From Cerrena zonata (lineage: Eukaryota > Basidiomycota > Agaricomycetes > Polyporales > Cerrenaceae): a stretch of 64,000 bases of DNA. Of this stretch, positions 40,334-49,596 are shown in pieces; positions within the stretch are counted from its first letter, which is position 1, and every line of letters begins with the position of its first letter. The stretch is from assembly GCA_038087015.1 (NCBI GenBank), contig JASBNA010000086.1:88085-152084 (forward strand), read 5' to 3'. Position numbers and translations under genes: made by a program. The notes below the pieces were generated by a model, which made no database searches, was not told the origin of the DNA, and saw only the letters and a program-made list of their open reading frames with translations.

Positions 40334-41911
40334 ATGATTAGAACAAGACCAGCTACCGTTTTAAGATCTAGTCGCGGATTATTCGCAGCTAGTTCTACTA
40401 TAAGTCATCGTAACTATAGTACTTTACCATTATCAATTCCGGTTACCTTACCAAATGGTACTACTTACGATCAACCAACTGGGTTATTCATAAATAACGA
40501 ATTTGTTTACCCAAAACAACGTAAAACTTTTGAAGTTATTTCTCCAGCAACTGAAGAAGAAATTGCTCATGTTTACGAAGCTAGAGAAGAAGATGTTGAC
40601 TCTGCCGTGCAAGCTGCTAAAAAGGCTTTTGAAGGTGGTTGGTCCGATGCCGATCCAATTGTTAAAACTAGAGCCTTGACCAAGATTGCTGATTTGATTG
40701 AAGAACACGCCGAAACCTTGGCTCACATTGAATCTTTGGATAACGGTAAATCTTTGCAAAATGCTAGAGGTGACGTTGCTTTATCTGCTAATGTTTTCAG
40801 ATCTTCTGCTGGTTGGGCTGATAAAATCGGTGGTAAAGTTATTGAAACTGGTAACACTCATTTTTCATATACTAGAAGAGAACCTTTGGGAGTTTGTGGT
40901 CAAATTATTCCTTGGAATTTCCCATTATTGATGTTTACTTGGAAAGTTGCTCCTGCTTTGGTTACTAATAACACTGTTGTTTTGAAAACTTCGGAAACTA
41001 CTCCTTTATCTGCTTTATACATTTGTAAATTGATTCAAGAAAATAACTTGTTACCTCCTGGTGTTATTAATGTTATTAATGGGTTTGGTAAAATTACCGG
41101 TAATGCCATTACCGAACATCCAACCATTAAGAAAGTTGCCTTTACTGGTTCTACCGCTACCGGTAAAGCCATTATGGCTAAATGTGCTGCTACTTTGAAA
41201 AAAGTTACTTTGGAATTGGGTGGTAAATCTCCAAATATTATCTTTGATGACGCTAACTTGGAAACTGCTTTACAAAGTGCCGTTGCTGGTATTTACTATA
41301 ACTCTGGTGAAGTTTGTTGCGCTGGTTCTCGTTTATACGTTCAAGAAGGTATTTACGATGAATTTGTTGCTAAATTTGCTGATTACGCTCAAAATAAAGT
41401 TAAGGTTGGTAATCCTTTTGAAGAAGATACTTTACAAGGTGCTCAAAACTCTCTCAATCAATTGGACAAGATCTTGCACTATATTAAACTTGGTCAAGAT
41501 GAAGGGGCTACCTTATTAGCTGGTGGTGAACGTTTACCTCAAAAAGGTTTCTTCATCAAACCAACCATTTTCGGTGATGTCAAAGAAGATATGAAGATTG
41601 TCAAAGAAGAAATTTTCGGTCCAGTTATCACTGTTTCTAAATTCAAAACCGTTGATGAAGTTGTTAGATTGGCCAACGATTCCGAATACGGTTTGGCTGC
41701 TGGTATTCAATCTGAAGATGTCAACAAATGTGTCGACGTTGCTAGAAGATTGAAGGCCGGTACCATTTGGGTTAACACCTACAATGACTTCCACCACATG
41801 GTTCCTTTCGGTGGTTTCGGTGCTTCTGGTATGGGTAGAGAAATGGGTGAAGATGTCTTGAATAACTACTTACAAACCAAGGCCGTTAGAACCGCCATTA
41901 CCCAAAAATAA
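40334..41911 (+). CDS. ALD5: Mitochondrial aldehyde dehydrogenase (Ald4/Ald5 type)
   Basis: It oxidises acetaldehyde to acetate with NAD(P). The N-terminus [20 protein letters not shown] is an Arg/Ser-rich targeting peptide. The ALDH fold follows with [30 protein letters not shown] (Rossmann), [16 protein letters not shown] (general-base Glu) and [17 protein letters not shown] (catalytic Cys, about residue 329-330), ending [17 protein letters not shown]. Length 525 aa fits Ald4/Ald5 (519-520). Codon choice is strongly biased and CTG is absent, so expression is probably high. Ald4 versus Ald5 cannot be decided from sequence alone. The frame is intact. Confidence 0.88.
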   Translation: MIRTRPATVLRSSRGLFAASSTISHRNYSTLPLSIPVTLPNGTTYDQPTGLFINNEFVYPKQRKTFEVISPATEEEIAHVYEAREEDVDSAVQAAKKAFEGGWSDADPIVKTRALTKIADLIEEHAETLAHIESLDNGKSLQNARGDVALSANVFRSSAGWADKIGGKVIETGNTHFSYTRREPLGVCGQIIPWNFPLLMFTWKVAPALVTNNTVVLKTSETTPLSALYICKLIQENNLLPPGVINVINGFGKITGNAITEHPTIKKVAFTGSTATGKAIMAKCAATLKKVTLELGGKSPNIIFDDANLETALQSAVAGIYYNSGEVCCAGSRLYVQEGIYDEFVAKFADYAQNKVKVGNPFEEDTLQGAQNSLNQLDKILHYIKLGQDEGATLLAGGERLPQKGFFIKPTIFGDVKEDMKIVKEEIFGPVITVSKFKTVDEVVRLANDSEYGLAAGIQSEDVNKCVDVARRLKAGTIWVNTYNDFHHMVPFGGFGASGMGREMGEDVLNNYLQTKAVRTAITQK

Positions 41912-42020
41912 GTACAACAGTATTAACTTTTATGTATCATGATTAAATATATTCATTATTGACTCGATATTGTAGTTGTGCGCCAACCAAACACGTCAAA
42001 GAAAAAGAAGCAGCAGCAGA

Positions 42021-42033
42021 ACACCCGTGCACC
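42021..42033 (+). promoter_or_regulatory. Rap1-like motif ACACCCGTGCACC
   Basis: 158 bp before the secreted-protein gene at 42191, followed at once by a CCAAT box (42035-42039). An identical 13-mer occurs at 49693. Confidence 0.4.
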
Positions 42034-42123
42034 GCCAATTACTTTCCCCTTTTGGGGCAATTTGCTCCTTTTAAAGGAAATGACCCTATTTATATTTAGC
42101 ACCTGACCACACCCCTTATTAAG

Positions 42124-42131
42124 TATATAAA
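42124..42131 (+). promoter_or_regulatory. TATA box
   Basis: TATATAAA, 60 bp before the ATG at 42191. Confidence 0.5.
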
Positions 42132-42190
42132 GAAGGCTTTTTCCATTTTAGATATCGGCTTATATTATTTTATACCCCTAATACCAAAAT

Positions 42191-42712
42191 ATGCTTTACT
42201 TAATATTTTTATTATCTCTTGTTAATGCATTACCAATTTTACCAAGATTATACCAACCTTCTTCGGGTCAATTTTCATTGATTGCCCATCATCAAGGTGC
42301 TCAATTCCAGTACCATTTAGTGAAGTACGATGATGACGATTTAAAATTGAATGCTGATGAAGAAGCCTTCTTTGGTAGAATTAAGGCTAATAACGGATAT
42401 GTATTGAATATCCCAGGAGCCACCAATGGTACCGACGAACAACCTTCTCCAGTCAACGTATTGGTTGATGAATCAAATAAATTAACCATTGCTCCAACCC
42501 CAGTCGAAGGACTGACTGGGTTTGGTATCGAAGATTCTTTATTGACTTACCAAAATGTATCTACTTTTGTCGCTTGTCCCGATGAAAACTTCAGAGGCGA
42601 ATATTCTATTTACTGGAATACTGATTGTCCTAACCAAGCTCAAGGTTATTCCATTGAGTTGTTAGTCCAATCCGATGCAACTGTTAATTATAACCCTGAT
42701 ACAAATCAGTAA
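42191..42712 (+). CDS. Small secreted or cell-wall protein
   Basis: A 173-aa protein with a clear signal peptide: hydrophobic residues 2-12 (LYLIFLLSLVN) with a likely cut after ALP or VNA. The mature part is acidic (KYDDDDLKLNADEEAFFGR) and carries two cysteines, in FVACPDENFRGEYSIYWNTD and then DCPN, which may bond. There is no C-terminal hydrophobic tail, so no GPI anchor. Sites NGT and NVS could be N-glycosylated. The wording resembles small CTG-clade cell-surface proteins, but I cannot name the family. The upstream region has TATA, CCAAT and Rap1-like sites, which suggests strong regulated expression. Confidence 0.65.
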   Translation: MLYLIFLLSLVNALPILPRLYQPSSGQFSLIAHHQGAQFQYHLVKYDDDDLKLNADEEAFFGRIKANNGYVLNIPGATNGTDEQPSPVNVLVDESNKLTIAPTPVEGLTGFGIEDSLLTYQNVSTFVACPDENFRGEYSIYWNTDCPNQAQGYSIELLVQSDATVNYNPDTNQ

Positions 42713-42745
42713 TTTCTCAATTTACAAAACTCAATTTATTCTCAA

Positions 42746-42918
42746 CTCTATTACGATTAACTAATACTCTCATTACGATTAACTCATTACGATTCACTCA
42801 TTACGATTCACTCATTACGATTCACTCATTACGATTCACTCATTACGATTAACTAATACTCATTACGACTCACTAATACTCTCATTACGATTTACGACTC
42901 ACTAATACCCTCATTATA
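42746..42918. repeat. CTCATTACGATTCA minisatellite
   Basis: A 14-bp unit is repeated perfectly about four times at the centre (42783-42840), with diverged copies (CATTACGATTAACTAATACT type) at both sides. It follows the secreted-protein gene directly. Confidence 0.85.
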
Positions 42919-43114
42919 TTCACTGGTTTTTTTCATTTTCTTAGGTTTCATCTTCATTTATATTCGGTTCAATAAAAGTTATTGTATAATGCCGCATGCT
43001 AGTCTTCCACACGTAGAACAATTGCAACAAGCGAATGGCTTTGCGTAAAACGTTACGGCCGTATTAACGCCGAGCCCCGACAAACAAAAAGGTTTTGTCC
43101 GAATGATAACGGTT

Positions 43115-43158
43115 GCATTGCAAATTGCATTGCAAATTGCATTGCAAATTTCATTGCA
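43115..43158. repeat. GCATTGCAAATT tandem repeat
   Basis: Three perfect 12-bp units and a partial fourth lie 100 bp after the stop of the 43258-44136 gene. Confidence 0.9.
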
Positions 43159-43257
43159 ACTCCGCCCATGGTATATTTACAAAACGTATAAGTATTAGAA
43201 AGGTATTGTGGTATTGTAAGGGCATTGCAGTAGGTAAACAATGGAATTATAAATAGA

Positions 43258-44136
43258 TCAGTATTCGTTTTTACATATGGTTTCAAACAGGTCTTCCCTT
43301 GATAATTCAGGCTCCCGTTGCTTATCAAAGTAGGCAGATACTAAGAAAATTGCAGACACGAATTCCATGGAAGTACCTAAAATGTATTCGTAAATGATTA
43401 AGGTTGAATGGAACCCATTTAGATAATTGGTCATTGCCATATAGTTCATGTCATCGATATAGATCGAAAGGATCCCGAAAACCCCTCTTATTATTAATAA
43501 GGGACAAGCAGTTAGTACTGCAATTAAAGTATAACATTTAACATTTTGAAAGAAATAAGTGTGGATAGCAACGACCGCCATGACAATAGTCAAGAACAAG
43601 AAAAGCACTTGTCCGGCACATCTCAAAGACTTGGACATTTCAACTTCTGGGACATTTTGTAAAAAGTCTTCAAGGTCCAACCCGGAAGTAATTGCACCAC
43701 CAACAACAAGTAATGCATTTGCCGGAATTAAAAGTAGATGATATATTCCGTACCAATGAGTTTTAATTCTATACCATCTTCTATTTTCGTGATTATATCT
43801 ACCTCTTGGACCATAATCTTTTATCCAAGATTCTCCCTTAACTAGTATTTGACCATGAACAATTGTGTATAAACTAGCTAAAATAAGCACAAAGTAACCT
43901 TCAGCACTGAAAATAATATAACCAACTAAATAGCCTTCGTTTTCAATCCCATAATACCCAAGTAGAAATGCACATATTTGACCAGCTAATCGGATAACGT
44001 TGAATAATAACAACAACAGGAACACCGACTTGAATCCTTTTTTAACAGAACAATAAATCGTAAATGGTAATAAAACAGCATAAAGGGCTAAAAAAATTGA
44101 TCCAGCAATACCAGAACTTTCAATCTCAAATCCCAT
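43258..44136 (-). CDS. Seven-helix membrane protein, DUF7702-like (copy 1)
   Basis: A 292-aa protein with seven hydrophobic segments and no signal peptide. Landmarks: SSGIAGSIFLALYAVLLPFT (helix 1), FNVIRLAGQICAFLLGYYG (helix 2), WYGIYHLLLIPANALLVVGG (helix 4), and CPLLIIRGVFGILSIYIDDM before the last helix. The (L/C)P(F)LL(V/I)RxxxxxLS pattern resembles the fungal DUF7702 family, whose function is unknown. It is about 60 percent alike by eye to the gene at 44328, in the same orientation 190 bp away, so the two are a tandem duplication. The cytosolic tail differs. Confidence 0.7.
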   Translation of the reverse strand: MGFEIESSGIAGSIFLALYAVLLPFTIYCSVKKGFKSVFLLLLLFNVIRLAGQICAFLLGYYGIENEGYLVGYIIFSAEGYFVLILASLYTIVHGQILVKGESWIKDYGPRGRYNHENRRWYRIKTHWYGIYHLLLIPANALLVVGGAITSGLDLEDFLQNVPEVEMSKSLRCAGQVLFLFLTIVMAVVAIHTYFFQNVKCYTLIAVLTACPLLIIRGVFGILSIYIDDMNYMAMTNYLNGFHSTLIIYEYILGTSMEFVSAIFLVSAYFDKQREPELSREDLFETICKNEY

Positions 44137-44290
44137 CTTTAAAATATCGTTGACCTATTAAAATTTGATTTGGCCTTTACAACGAGGAGAATTGGCATCA
44201 TTTATATTATAGTTATCGTACTCTACTCTAAAAATGGATTGGTATACGGCTGTAAGAAGACAATGTACTGCCTTAAACGTATCGTTTTGC

Positions 44291-44300
44291 GCTTACGTAA
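44291..44300 (+). promoter_or_regulatory. GCTTACGTAA element
   Basis: The same 10-mer as in the array before the F-box gene, here just past the stop of the copy-2 membrane protein and about 155 bp before copy 1 starts. Confidence 0.35.
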
Positions 44301-44327
44301 TAAAACGAACTAAAAATAGGTGAAAGT

Positions 44328-45191
44328 TTATTTAAAAGACTCTGGCAGGTCATAAACCCATTCCTTAGGTTGATAATGGTCGAAAAAGGCTGAAACCAAA
44401 AGAATAGCAGACGCGAATTCCATTGTCGTACCCAAAACATATTCATAAACAATTAGCTTTTCACTTAAGCCATTGCTATAATTAGACATGGCCATATAGT
44501 TCATATCATCGATGTAGATTGAAAGGATCCCGAAAATTCCTCTTACTATTAGGAACGGAGAAGCAAGAATCACTGTAATCATAGTCCAACATTTAACTCG
44601 TTGAATGAAAAAGGTAGAAAGAGCAATAACAACCATTACTATGGTTAAAGCCAAAAAAATTGCTTGACCGGCACATCTCAAAGATTTTGAAGTTTGCAAT
44701 TTAGAACCGTTCTGTAAATACTCTTGTATACTGAGACCCGAAGTCATTGAAGCACCAGCAATAAGTAAAGCATTTGCTGGGATTAAAATCAAATGATATA
44801 CTCCGTACCAGTTATTAGATCTTATTCCAAATCTTTTCTTTTTACCAACGTTAACTTTACCCCGGGGACCATAATCCTTAAGCCAAGAATGTCCCTTAAC
44901 TAGTCTTTGTCCCTCAACAATAGTATATAAACTTGACAAAATAAGACTGAAATAACCTTCAGCACCCAAAATAATATAAGCAATCAAACAGTCGGTATTT
45001 GAAAAACCGTAATAGCCAAATAGAACCCCACATACTTGGCCACCTAATCTAATGAGATTATAGATCAATAATAGCGTGAATACCGATTTATACCCTTTTT
45101 TGAGAGTACAATAAACAGTGACCGGGAGTAAACAGCAAAAGAGAACCAAATAAACTGATCCTGCTATACCTGAACTGTCGAGCTTGAACAT
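44328..45191 (-). CDS. Seven-helix membrane protein, DUF7702-like (copy 2)
   Basis: A 287-aa paralogue of the gene at 43258. It shares SSGIAGSVYLVLFCCLLPVT, IRLGGQVCGVLFGYYG, SWLKDYGPRGKVN, YGVYHLILIPANALLIAG, SKSLRCAGQAIFL and FLIVRGIFGILSIYIDDMNY. Differences concentrate in the loop near residue 125 and in the C-terminal tail. A TATA-like TATATAAG lies on this strand about 45-50 bp upstream. Function unknown; lipid or stress transport is a guess from the membrane topology alone. Confidence 0.7.
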   Translation of the reverse strand: MFKLDSSGIAGSVYLVLFCCLLPVTVYCTLKKGYKSVFTLLLIYNLIRLGGQVCGVLFGYYGFSNTDCLIAYIILGAEGYFSLILSSLYTIVEGQRLVKGHSWLKDYGPRGKVNVGKKKRFGIRSNNWYGVYHLILIPANALLIAGASMTSGLSIQEYLQNGSKLQTSKSLRCAGQAIFLALTIVMVVIALSTFFIQRVKCWTMITVILASPFLIVRGIFGILSIYIDDMNYMAMSNYSNGLSEKLIVYEYVLGTTMEFASAILLVSAFFDHYQPKEWVYDLPESFK

Positions 45192-45568
45192 GGTTGCCCT
45201 ACAAGAGTCAGGAAATGGGATGTGACTTAGTCTTCTTATATAGACCGTTGGTACGGCTGATGATGATGCTTATATAAGCGCATCGGGGATTCAACGGCTG
45301 TAAAGGATTACATAAGCGCTTAAATTATTAAATCAGATTACAGCATATTAAATAACAGTTTATTATGAAGTAGAATACGTTGATAGAATTATCAAGTGAA
45401 TTAAATCCATAGAATTATGAAGTGGAATAAATGACAGAATTATGACGATTATATAAGCGCTTAATCATTAAGCGAATCAGATAACGACATTAAATAACAG
45501 TTTTTTTGAAGTAGAATATTTTGATAGAATTATGAAGTGAAATAAATTTATAAATTTATACAAGTAGG
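45192..45568. other. Intergenic with duplicated segment
   Basis: It lies between two minus-strand genes. Most of it is an imperfect duplication (see 45312-45546). TTACATAAGC (45308-45317), the reverse complement of GCTTATGTAA, sits at its left edge. Confidence 0.5.
45312..45546. repeat. Imperfect direct duplication, about 95 bp, period 141
   Basis: Copy 1 (45312-45406) and copy 2 (45453-45546) both start ATAAGCGCTTAA and share ATTAAATAACAGTTT, GAAGTAGAATA and TTGATAGAATTAT. A third partial AGAATTATGAAGTGGAATAA lies between. The DNA is non-coding. Confidence 0.75.
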
Positions 45569-46663
45569 CTAGTCAGCGTCGTGCTGGGCTAGTAAGTTTG
45601 GCATCCCCCAGCAGGAATAGCCCAAGGATTTGGCAATATAACATAAACCTTCGGTTTCAATTCCATCATAACCTTCGAATCTCTCCCAAGTGGTACCAAT
45701 GATATAATTGGGAGGGAAAACCACTCCTTGCTTATAAATGATTGACTTAGCGAAAAGAATGGCACCGCCAACCGAATCCAAGGGCACCAAATAAGTTTCC
45801 AGAGTTGACACCGGGTTCTCAACAAACGTTTGTAAATGAAACATATTTTCGGTAACGTCTCTAGGAACATAATCCCAATTATCCCAGTCATTTTGATTCA
45901 TTTTCTCTAATTGTTTTTTAGTTGGTTTTGTTCTTTCACCTCTCCAAGAGTTCTTATCGTAATCGGGATTTTCAGCTCTAGCAATTCTAGGAACCAAAAT
46001 ATCCTTTTTCAGATTAATAAAATGATGAATCATTTTAGGATGGTCAATAGAAACAATATCAGAATCAATAAATAAAGAATAACGTTCATTGGATAATCCG
46101 TTAAACAAATTGAAGTTACGAGATCTAGCAATTTGTCTTCTTCTTTTCCGTCTGAACTTTATCATCATGTCGATTAGCGCGATCCTTGATGCTAAAGTCT
46201 TTTTCAATAAAAGGGGCAGTTATCAAATTAACTTTATAAATTTTAGCTTCAAAATCACTATTAAAATAATTTTTAAAGAAGAAATCAATTTTTTTAAATT
46301 CTTCTTCATCTCCCACTAAGAAACTCAAACTTATTAATTTCAAATCATAATCAAAACTTTTAATCGTTTGAAACAAATCTTCAAATCTACGTTGCTTACC
46401 ATATGATTCTTGGTTTCCTATGGTTGATAATATAACTAAAGTATTTTCTTGTTCATCATAATTATTGATTTGTCTATTAATAAATTCAATTTTTTTATAA
46501 TCAAATTGTTTATCGTCATGATACTTCCTCTCGTAAAATGGTTTTTTCAGTTACACTTAACTGGTTTAATGGGTTCAATGGCTGAAGTTAATTGGGTAAT
46601 ACTGATTATTATAAGTACACTAATTATAACCCCAACCACCAAGGGTAATTGTTTCCTATTCAT
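45569..46663 (-). CDS. GT62 mannosyltransferase (Mnn9/Anp1/Van1 family), two frame breaks
   Basis: Family members build the N-glycan outer mannan chain in the Golgi. From the ATG at 46663 a short cytosolic tail and one signal-anchor helix (LPLVVGVIISVLIIISITQL) give type II topology. The frame changes at about 46550-46552 (one base missing) into KKPFYERKYHDDKQFDYKKI, and at about 46151 (one extra base) into RKRRRQIARSRNFNL. The DxD motif is FIDSDIVSID. GVVFPPNYIIGTTWERFEGY and IETEGLCYIAKSLGYSCWGM are GT62 hallmarks. Joined length is about 364 aa, shorter than Mnn9 (395). Which member it is cannot be told; it looks divergent. Confidence 0.75.
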
Positions 46664-47009
46664 TGATTTAATGGAATAAAATAATTCAAAATCCCCTTGA
46701 CTTTTCCGGTATTTAAATATAAAACTCGCCAATTCTTTTTTTAACTCGTTCTTTCTAATTTATCTCTATTTATCTTTAATTGTTTTTGGTTCGGTTCCGC
46801 AGTTCAATTACGTTTATGGTATTACGAGGTTCCTCCTCACTGATTCAGGAACGTGGGTATGTCTGTCTCCTTTCCTGGTAATGCTAATACACACCTTCCT
46901 CTGCCCAGTTTATTCCTTTGGTGACGGCAGCCAGCAAATATCCCATTAGACGAACACTAGCTGGACGTCAGCTTAGCCTCCCCGATAAACCGTTTCTGTC
47001 AAAAGACCA

Positions 47010-47020
47010 AAACCCGTACA
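47010..47020 (+). promoter_or_regulatory. Rap1-like motif AAACCCGTACA
   Basis: 248 bp before RPA34. Confidence 0.35.
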
Positions 47021-47208
47021 AAAGGAGGTTTACGCCTCAACATATAACCTCTACCACGTGCAACCTGCAACTCGAGCAGCGTAACCTGTAATATGTGTAA
47101 ACTGTAAACCCCTAGGCCATAACCCGCAAACTTTGTAATCTGCAAATTGAAAATATAAACTGTAACTTATGTAATCAAAAAAAAAAAGAGAGGTACGGAG
47201 GTGGAAAT

Positions 47209-47219
47209 CGATGAGATGA
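47209..47219 (+). promoter_or_regulatory. PAC box (CGATGAGATGA) upstream of RPA34
   Basis: It matches the polymerase A and C element GCGATGAGMTGA except at the first base, 49 bp before the ATG. An A-rich GAAAAATTATC just downstream resembles an RRPE. The pair is typical of Pol I/III subunits and ribosome biogenesis genes. Confidence 0.55.
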
Positions 47220-47267
47220 TTTCAGAAAAATTATCATTTAATACCCTATCGACTACAGTCACCAAGC

Positions 47268-47885
47268 ATGGCACCTAGTTATAAATCGGATAAATACGTG
47301 GGAGACGTGGACTCGGACTCAGACCATGAAATAGAGTTTGCTCCTCCCAAACACTACCACCAAGTAGACGCATCCAAGAAATTCAAAAACCAAATCAATG
47401 ATAATAAAGAAATTTGGCTCATTAAAACTCCAAAAAATTTCCCAATTTCAAAATTAAAGTCATTACCGGTAAGTTTTACTTCTACATCAATTACAAATGG
47501 ACCCAAGACTTTTGATCTCGGAGAGAAAAATTATCAGGTGAATGAAGAAAACTTATCAAATAATGAAGAAGTACGTAAATACTCCTTAATTGCTAATAGA
47601 AAAATCATTTCCAATAAAAAAATTGATAGATTTTATCACATTAGTGAATACGTTAACATTCCTAAAATCAACTATGACCAAGTTAAAACCCCAAGAGAAA
47701 ATGTCAAAGTCATTGAAAATTTGAAAATGAGACATTTCCCAACCGGTTACAGTTCTAATGATTACAATTCTAATGATTACAATTCTAATGATCACCAAGA
47801 TGAAAAAATTCTTAAAAAAACTAAAATAGAGAAGAAAGAAAAGAAAGAAAAGAAAGATAAAAAGAAGAAAAGTAAAAAAGATTAG
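47268..47885 (+). CDS. RPA34: RNA polymerase I subunit A34 (Rpa34)
   Basis: Rpa34 pairs with Rpa49 in a TFIIF-like module that helps Pol I elongate and cut back RNA. The 205-aa product (yeast 233) has an acidic N-terminus, then EIWLIKTPKNFPISKLKSLP, which matches the yeast core motif, then IPKINYDQVKTPRENVKVIE and LKMRHFPTGYSSNDY. The tail is Lys-rich (KKEKKEKKDKKKKSKKD), as in yeast, and may be the nucleolar signal. A 15-bp triplicated unit encodes SNDYN. The promoter PAC box supports the call. Confidence 0.9.
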   Translation: MAPSYKSDKYVGDVDSDSDHEIEFAPPKHYHQVDASKKFKNQINDNKEIWLIKTPKNFPISKLKSLPVSFTSTSITNGPKTFDLGEKNYQVNEENLSNNEEVRKYSLIANRKIISNKKIDRFYHISEYVNIPKINYDQVKTPRENVKVIENLKMRHFPTGYSSNDYNSNDYNSNDHQDEKILKKTKIEKKEKKEKKDKKKKSKKD

Positions 47886-48003
47886 CATTTTGTATATTAA
47901 TAAATTTTTTGTATAAAGAAACCCTCTTAATTGTAAGCTGGTGCGAACCAATAAAATTATCAAAACTTTTGCTTATTCATTAATCTCATCTTAATCTTTA
48001 AAT

Positions 48004-48774
48004 ATGGGGAATAAAATCTCTAAGCAAAGAAAGTTGGGTGATACCATCTCCAAGGCAACCAATATCAACCGTTCTAATATTAATCAACTTCCTTCTGAAC
48101 AGTTGAAAATTCAATACGAACAAAATCAGCAATCATCCCATCCACCTCCACCAACCGTCGATGAAAGTTTAAACCAAAAACCCCTTAACCCATCCCAAAT
48201 ACCTAAATTCGATGCCAAATACCTCTCTAAAAAACTAAAACAAACCCCTGAAGGTAAAGATGGGTTTGACCCTCAAGTAGAAAAAGAATTTAATCCAAAT
48301 TTTGTAAATTCAATTAATCATTTGGGTAAGCAAATTAAAAGTCACGACTTGAAATCAAATCTAAATCCAAATAATATCGCCTTGAAACAATTAAGTAACC
48401 GTAAATCCTTATTTGAAAAAGGTGAAAAAGAATTAGAAAGTCAAATGAATCAAACTGATCGTTCTTCAATTAAAAGATCAATGATCCATCCAAGAACCTT
48501 AACTGCTATTTTAAATGACTTACATGACTCCAGAGTATCTAAGGACCAAATATTAAAAGATTACCAACTAGATGACCATTTCTTAAACAATTTGCACAAT
48601 CGGTTCAAAGTTGCTTCTAATATTGTGGTTATCGAAGAAGAAGCTTCTCATGACCAAATTGCTCCTAAAAACTCAACTAAACGTTTTGATGATAACTTAA
48701 TCGATTATAATGGTCAACTAAATGAAAATTTGGATAAACAAAAATTGAAAAATTTACAAAATAGATTAAATTAA
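48004..48774 (+). CDS. Uncharacterised protein, possibly N-myristoylated
   Basis: A 256-aa soluble protein. The N-terminus MGNKISKQRK fits the myristoylation pattern (Gly2, Ser6, basic residues after). A Pro/Gln-rich low-complexity stretch follows (about residues 38-65). The C-terminal half has a helical core (MIHPRTLTAILNDLHDSRVS followed by KDQILKDYQLDDHFLNNL and HNRFKVASNIVVIEE) that looks like a conserved fold. I recognise no family; a membrane-tethered mitochondrial or signalling factor are both possible. The frame is intact. It lies 118 bp after RPA34. Confidence 0.55.
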   Translation: MGNKISKQRKLGDTISKATNINRSNINQLPSEQLKIQYEQNQQSSHPPPPTVDESLNQKPLNPSQIPKFDAKYLSKKLKQTPEGKDGFDPQVEKEFNPNFVNSINHLGKQIKSHDLKSNLNPNNIALKQLSNRKSLFEKGEKELESQMNQTDRSSIKRSMIHPRTLTAILNDLHDSRVSKDQILKDYQLDDHFLNNLHNRFKVASNIVVIEEEASHDQIAPKNSTKRFDDNLIDYNGQLNENLDKQKLKNLQNRLN

Positions 48775-48858
48775 TTATGTATATAGTAGTATAAAAATAT
48801 ATAAAGCTCCGATTCGCAGAAATCAATCCTTCAACTACTCTCCTTCTTTAATTCAACC

Positions 48859-49596
48859 ATGTCAAAGCTTTCTCCTAAATCGGTTATTACCACCTTATCG
48901 AAGTACTCTCCTTGTGATGTTTCTGATTCCTTGGTTAAACACGGAATCGCTAACGGTGGCTACATTCCTAATTTGCTGATTCGCTCTCCCCAGATTTTGA
49001 AAAATTCGGTTGTTGGTAAAGCTTACACCGTTTTATACGCTCCTAAATCTGATCCTAGACCTGCAGTTAAACAATCTTATGTTGATGATATCCCAGAAGA
49101 TGCTATGGTAGTTATTGGTTTACCTTTAAATCAACAATTGACTTCTGCCCCTTACGTAACGGTAAATAATGCCTTGTATGGAGGTTTGATGTCTACTAGA
49201 GCCCAATATCGTAAAGCAAATGGCTCAGTCATATTAGGTCGTATCAGAGACTTAGATGAACACCTCAACTTGAACTTCCCCGTTTGGTCCTATGGCGTGG
49301 GTAGTACTCAAAATGGCCCGGTGGTTAAGGTTGTTGGTATTAATGTCCCGTTGCAAATTAAGGTCAATTCCATCAATGCAGACGATCCTCCAGAAATTCT
49401 CACCATTCAACCTGAGGAATACATCATTGCTGATAAGAATGGAGCTGTCAGAATACCAAATCAGCAAGATTTGGATTTCGATTCCGTCTTGGACTATATC
49501 CCCAAAAGAATCGATGCCGACGAACACGTAAGAGAGGACATCACTAACGGGAAAAACTGCTCAGAGTCCCAGAAATACTGGCGTAGCAAGATCTAA
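48859..49596 (+). CDS. RraA-like aldolase-family protein (YER010C type)
   Basis: The fold is shared by 4-hydroxy-4-methyl-2-oxoglutarate/oxaloacetate aldolases and bacterial RraA. The 245-aa product opens with CDVSDSLVKHGIANGGYIPN, followed by VKQSYVDDIPEDAMVVIGLP, GGLMSTRAQYRKANGSVILG and RIRDLDEHLNLNFPVWSYG, containing the conserved RD pair that binds the divalent metal region. Yeast YER010C has 234 aa. Aldolase or decarboxylase activity is inferred from the family. A CTG codon at about 48978 (after PNL) falls where family members often carry Ser/Thr. Confidence 0.8.
   Translation: MSKLSPKSVITTLSKYSPCDVSDSLVKHGIANGGYIPNLLIRSPQILKNSVVGKAYTVLYAPKSDPRPAVKQSYVDDIPEDAMVVIGLPLNQQLTSAPYVTVNNALYGGLMSTRAQYRKANGSVILGRIRDLDEHLNLNFPVWSYGVGSTQNGPVVKVVGINVPLQIKVNSINADDPPEILTIQPEEYIIADKNGAVRIPNQQDLDFDSVLDYIPKRIDADEHVREDITNGKNCSESQKYWRSKI

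Larger units (their letters stand above)
42713..43257. other. Intergenic with two tandem repeats
   Basis: It lies between two convergent genes. It holds a 14-bp repeat (42746-42918) and a 12-bp repeat (43115-43158). No gene. Confidence 0.55.
46664..47267. other. Divergent promoter GT62 / RPA34
   Basis: About 600 bp between divergent starts. It holds an E-box CACGTG near 47056, a Rap1-like site (47010-47020), degenerate repeats of AACCTGTAA/AACTGTAA (47060-47180) and a PAC box (47209-47219). Confidence 0.5.
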
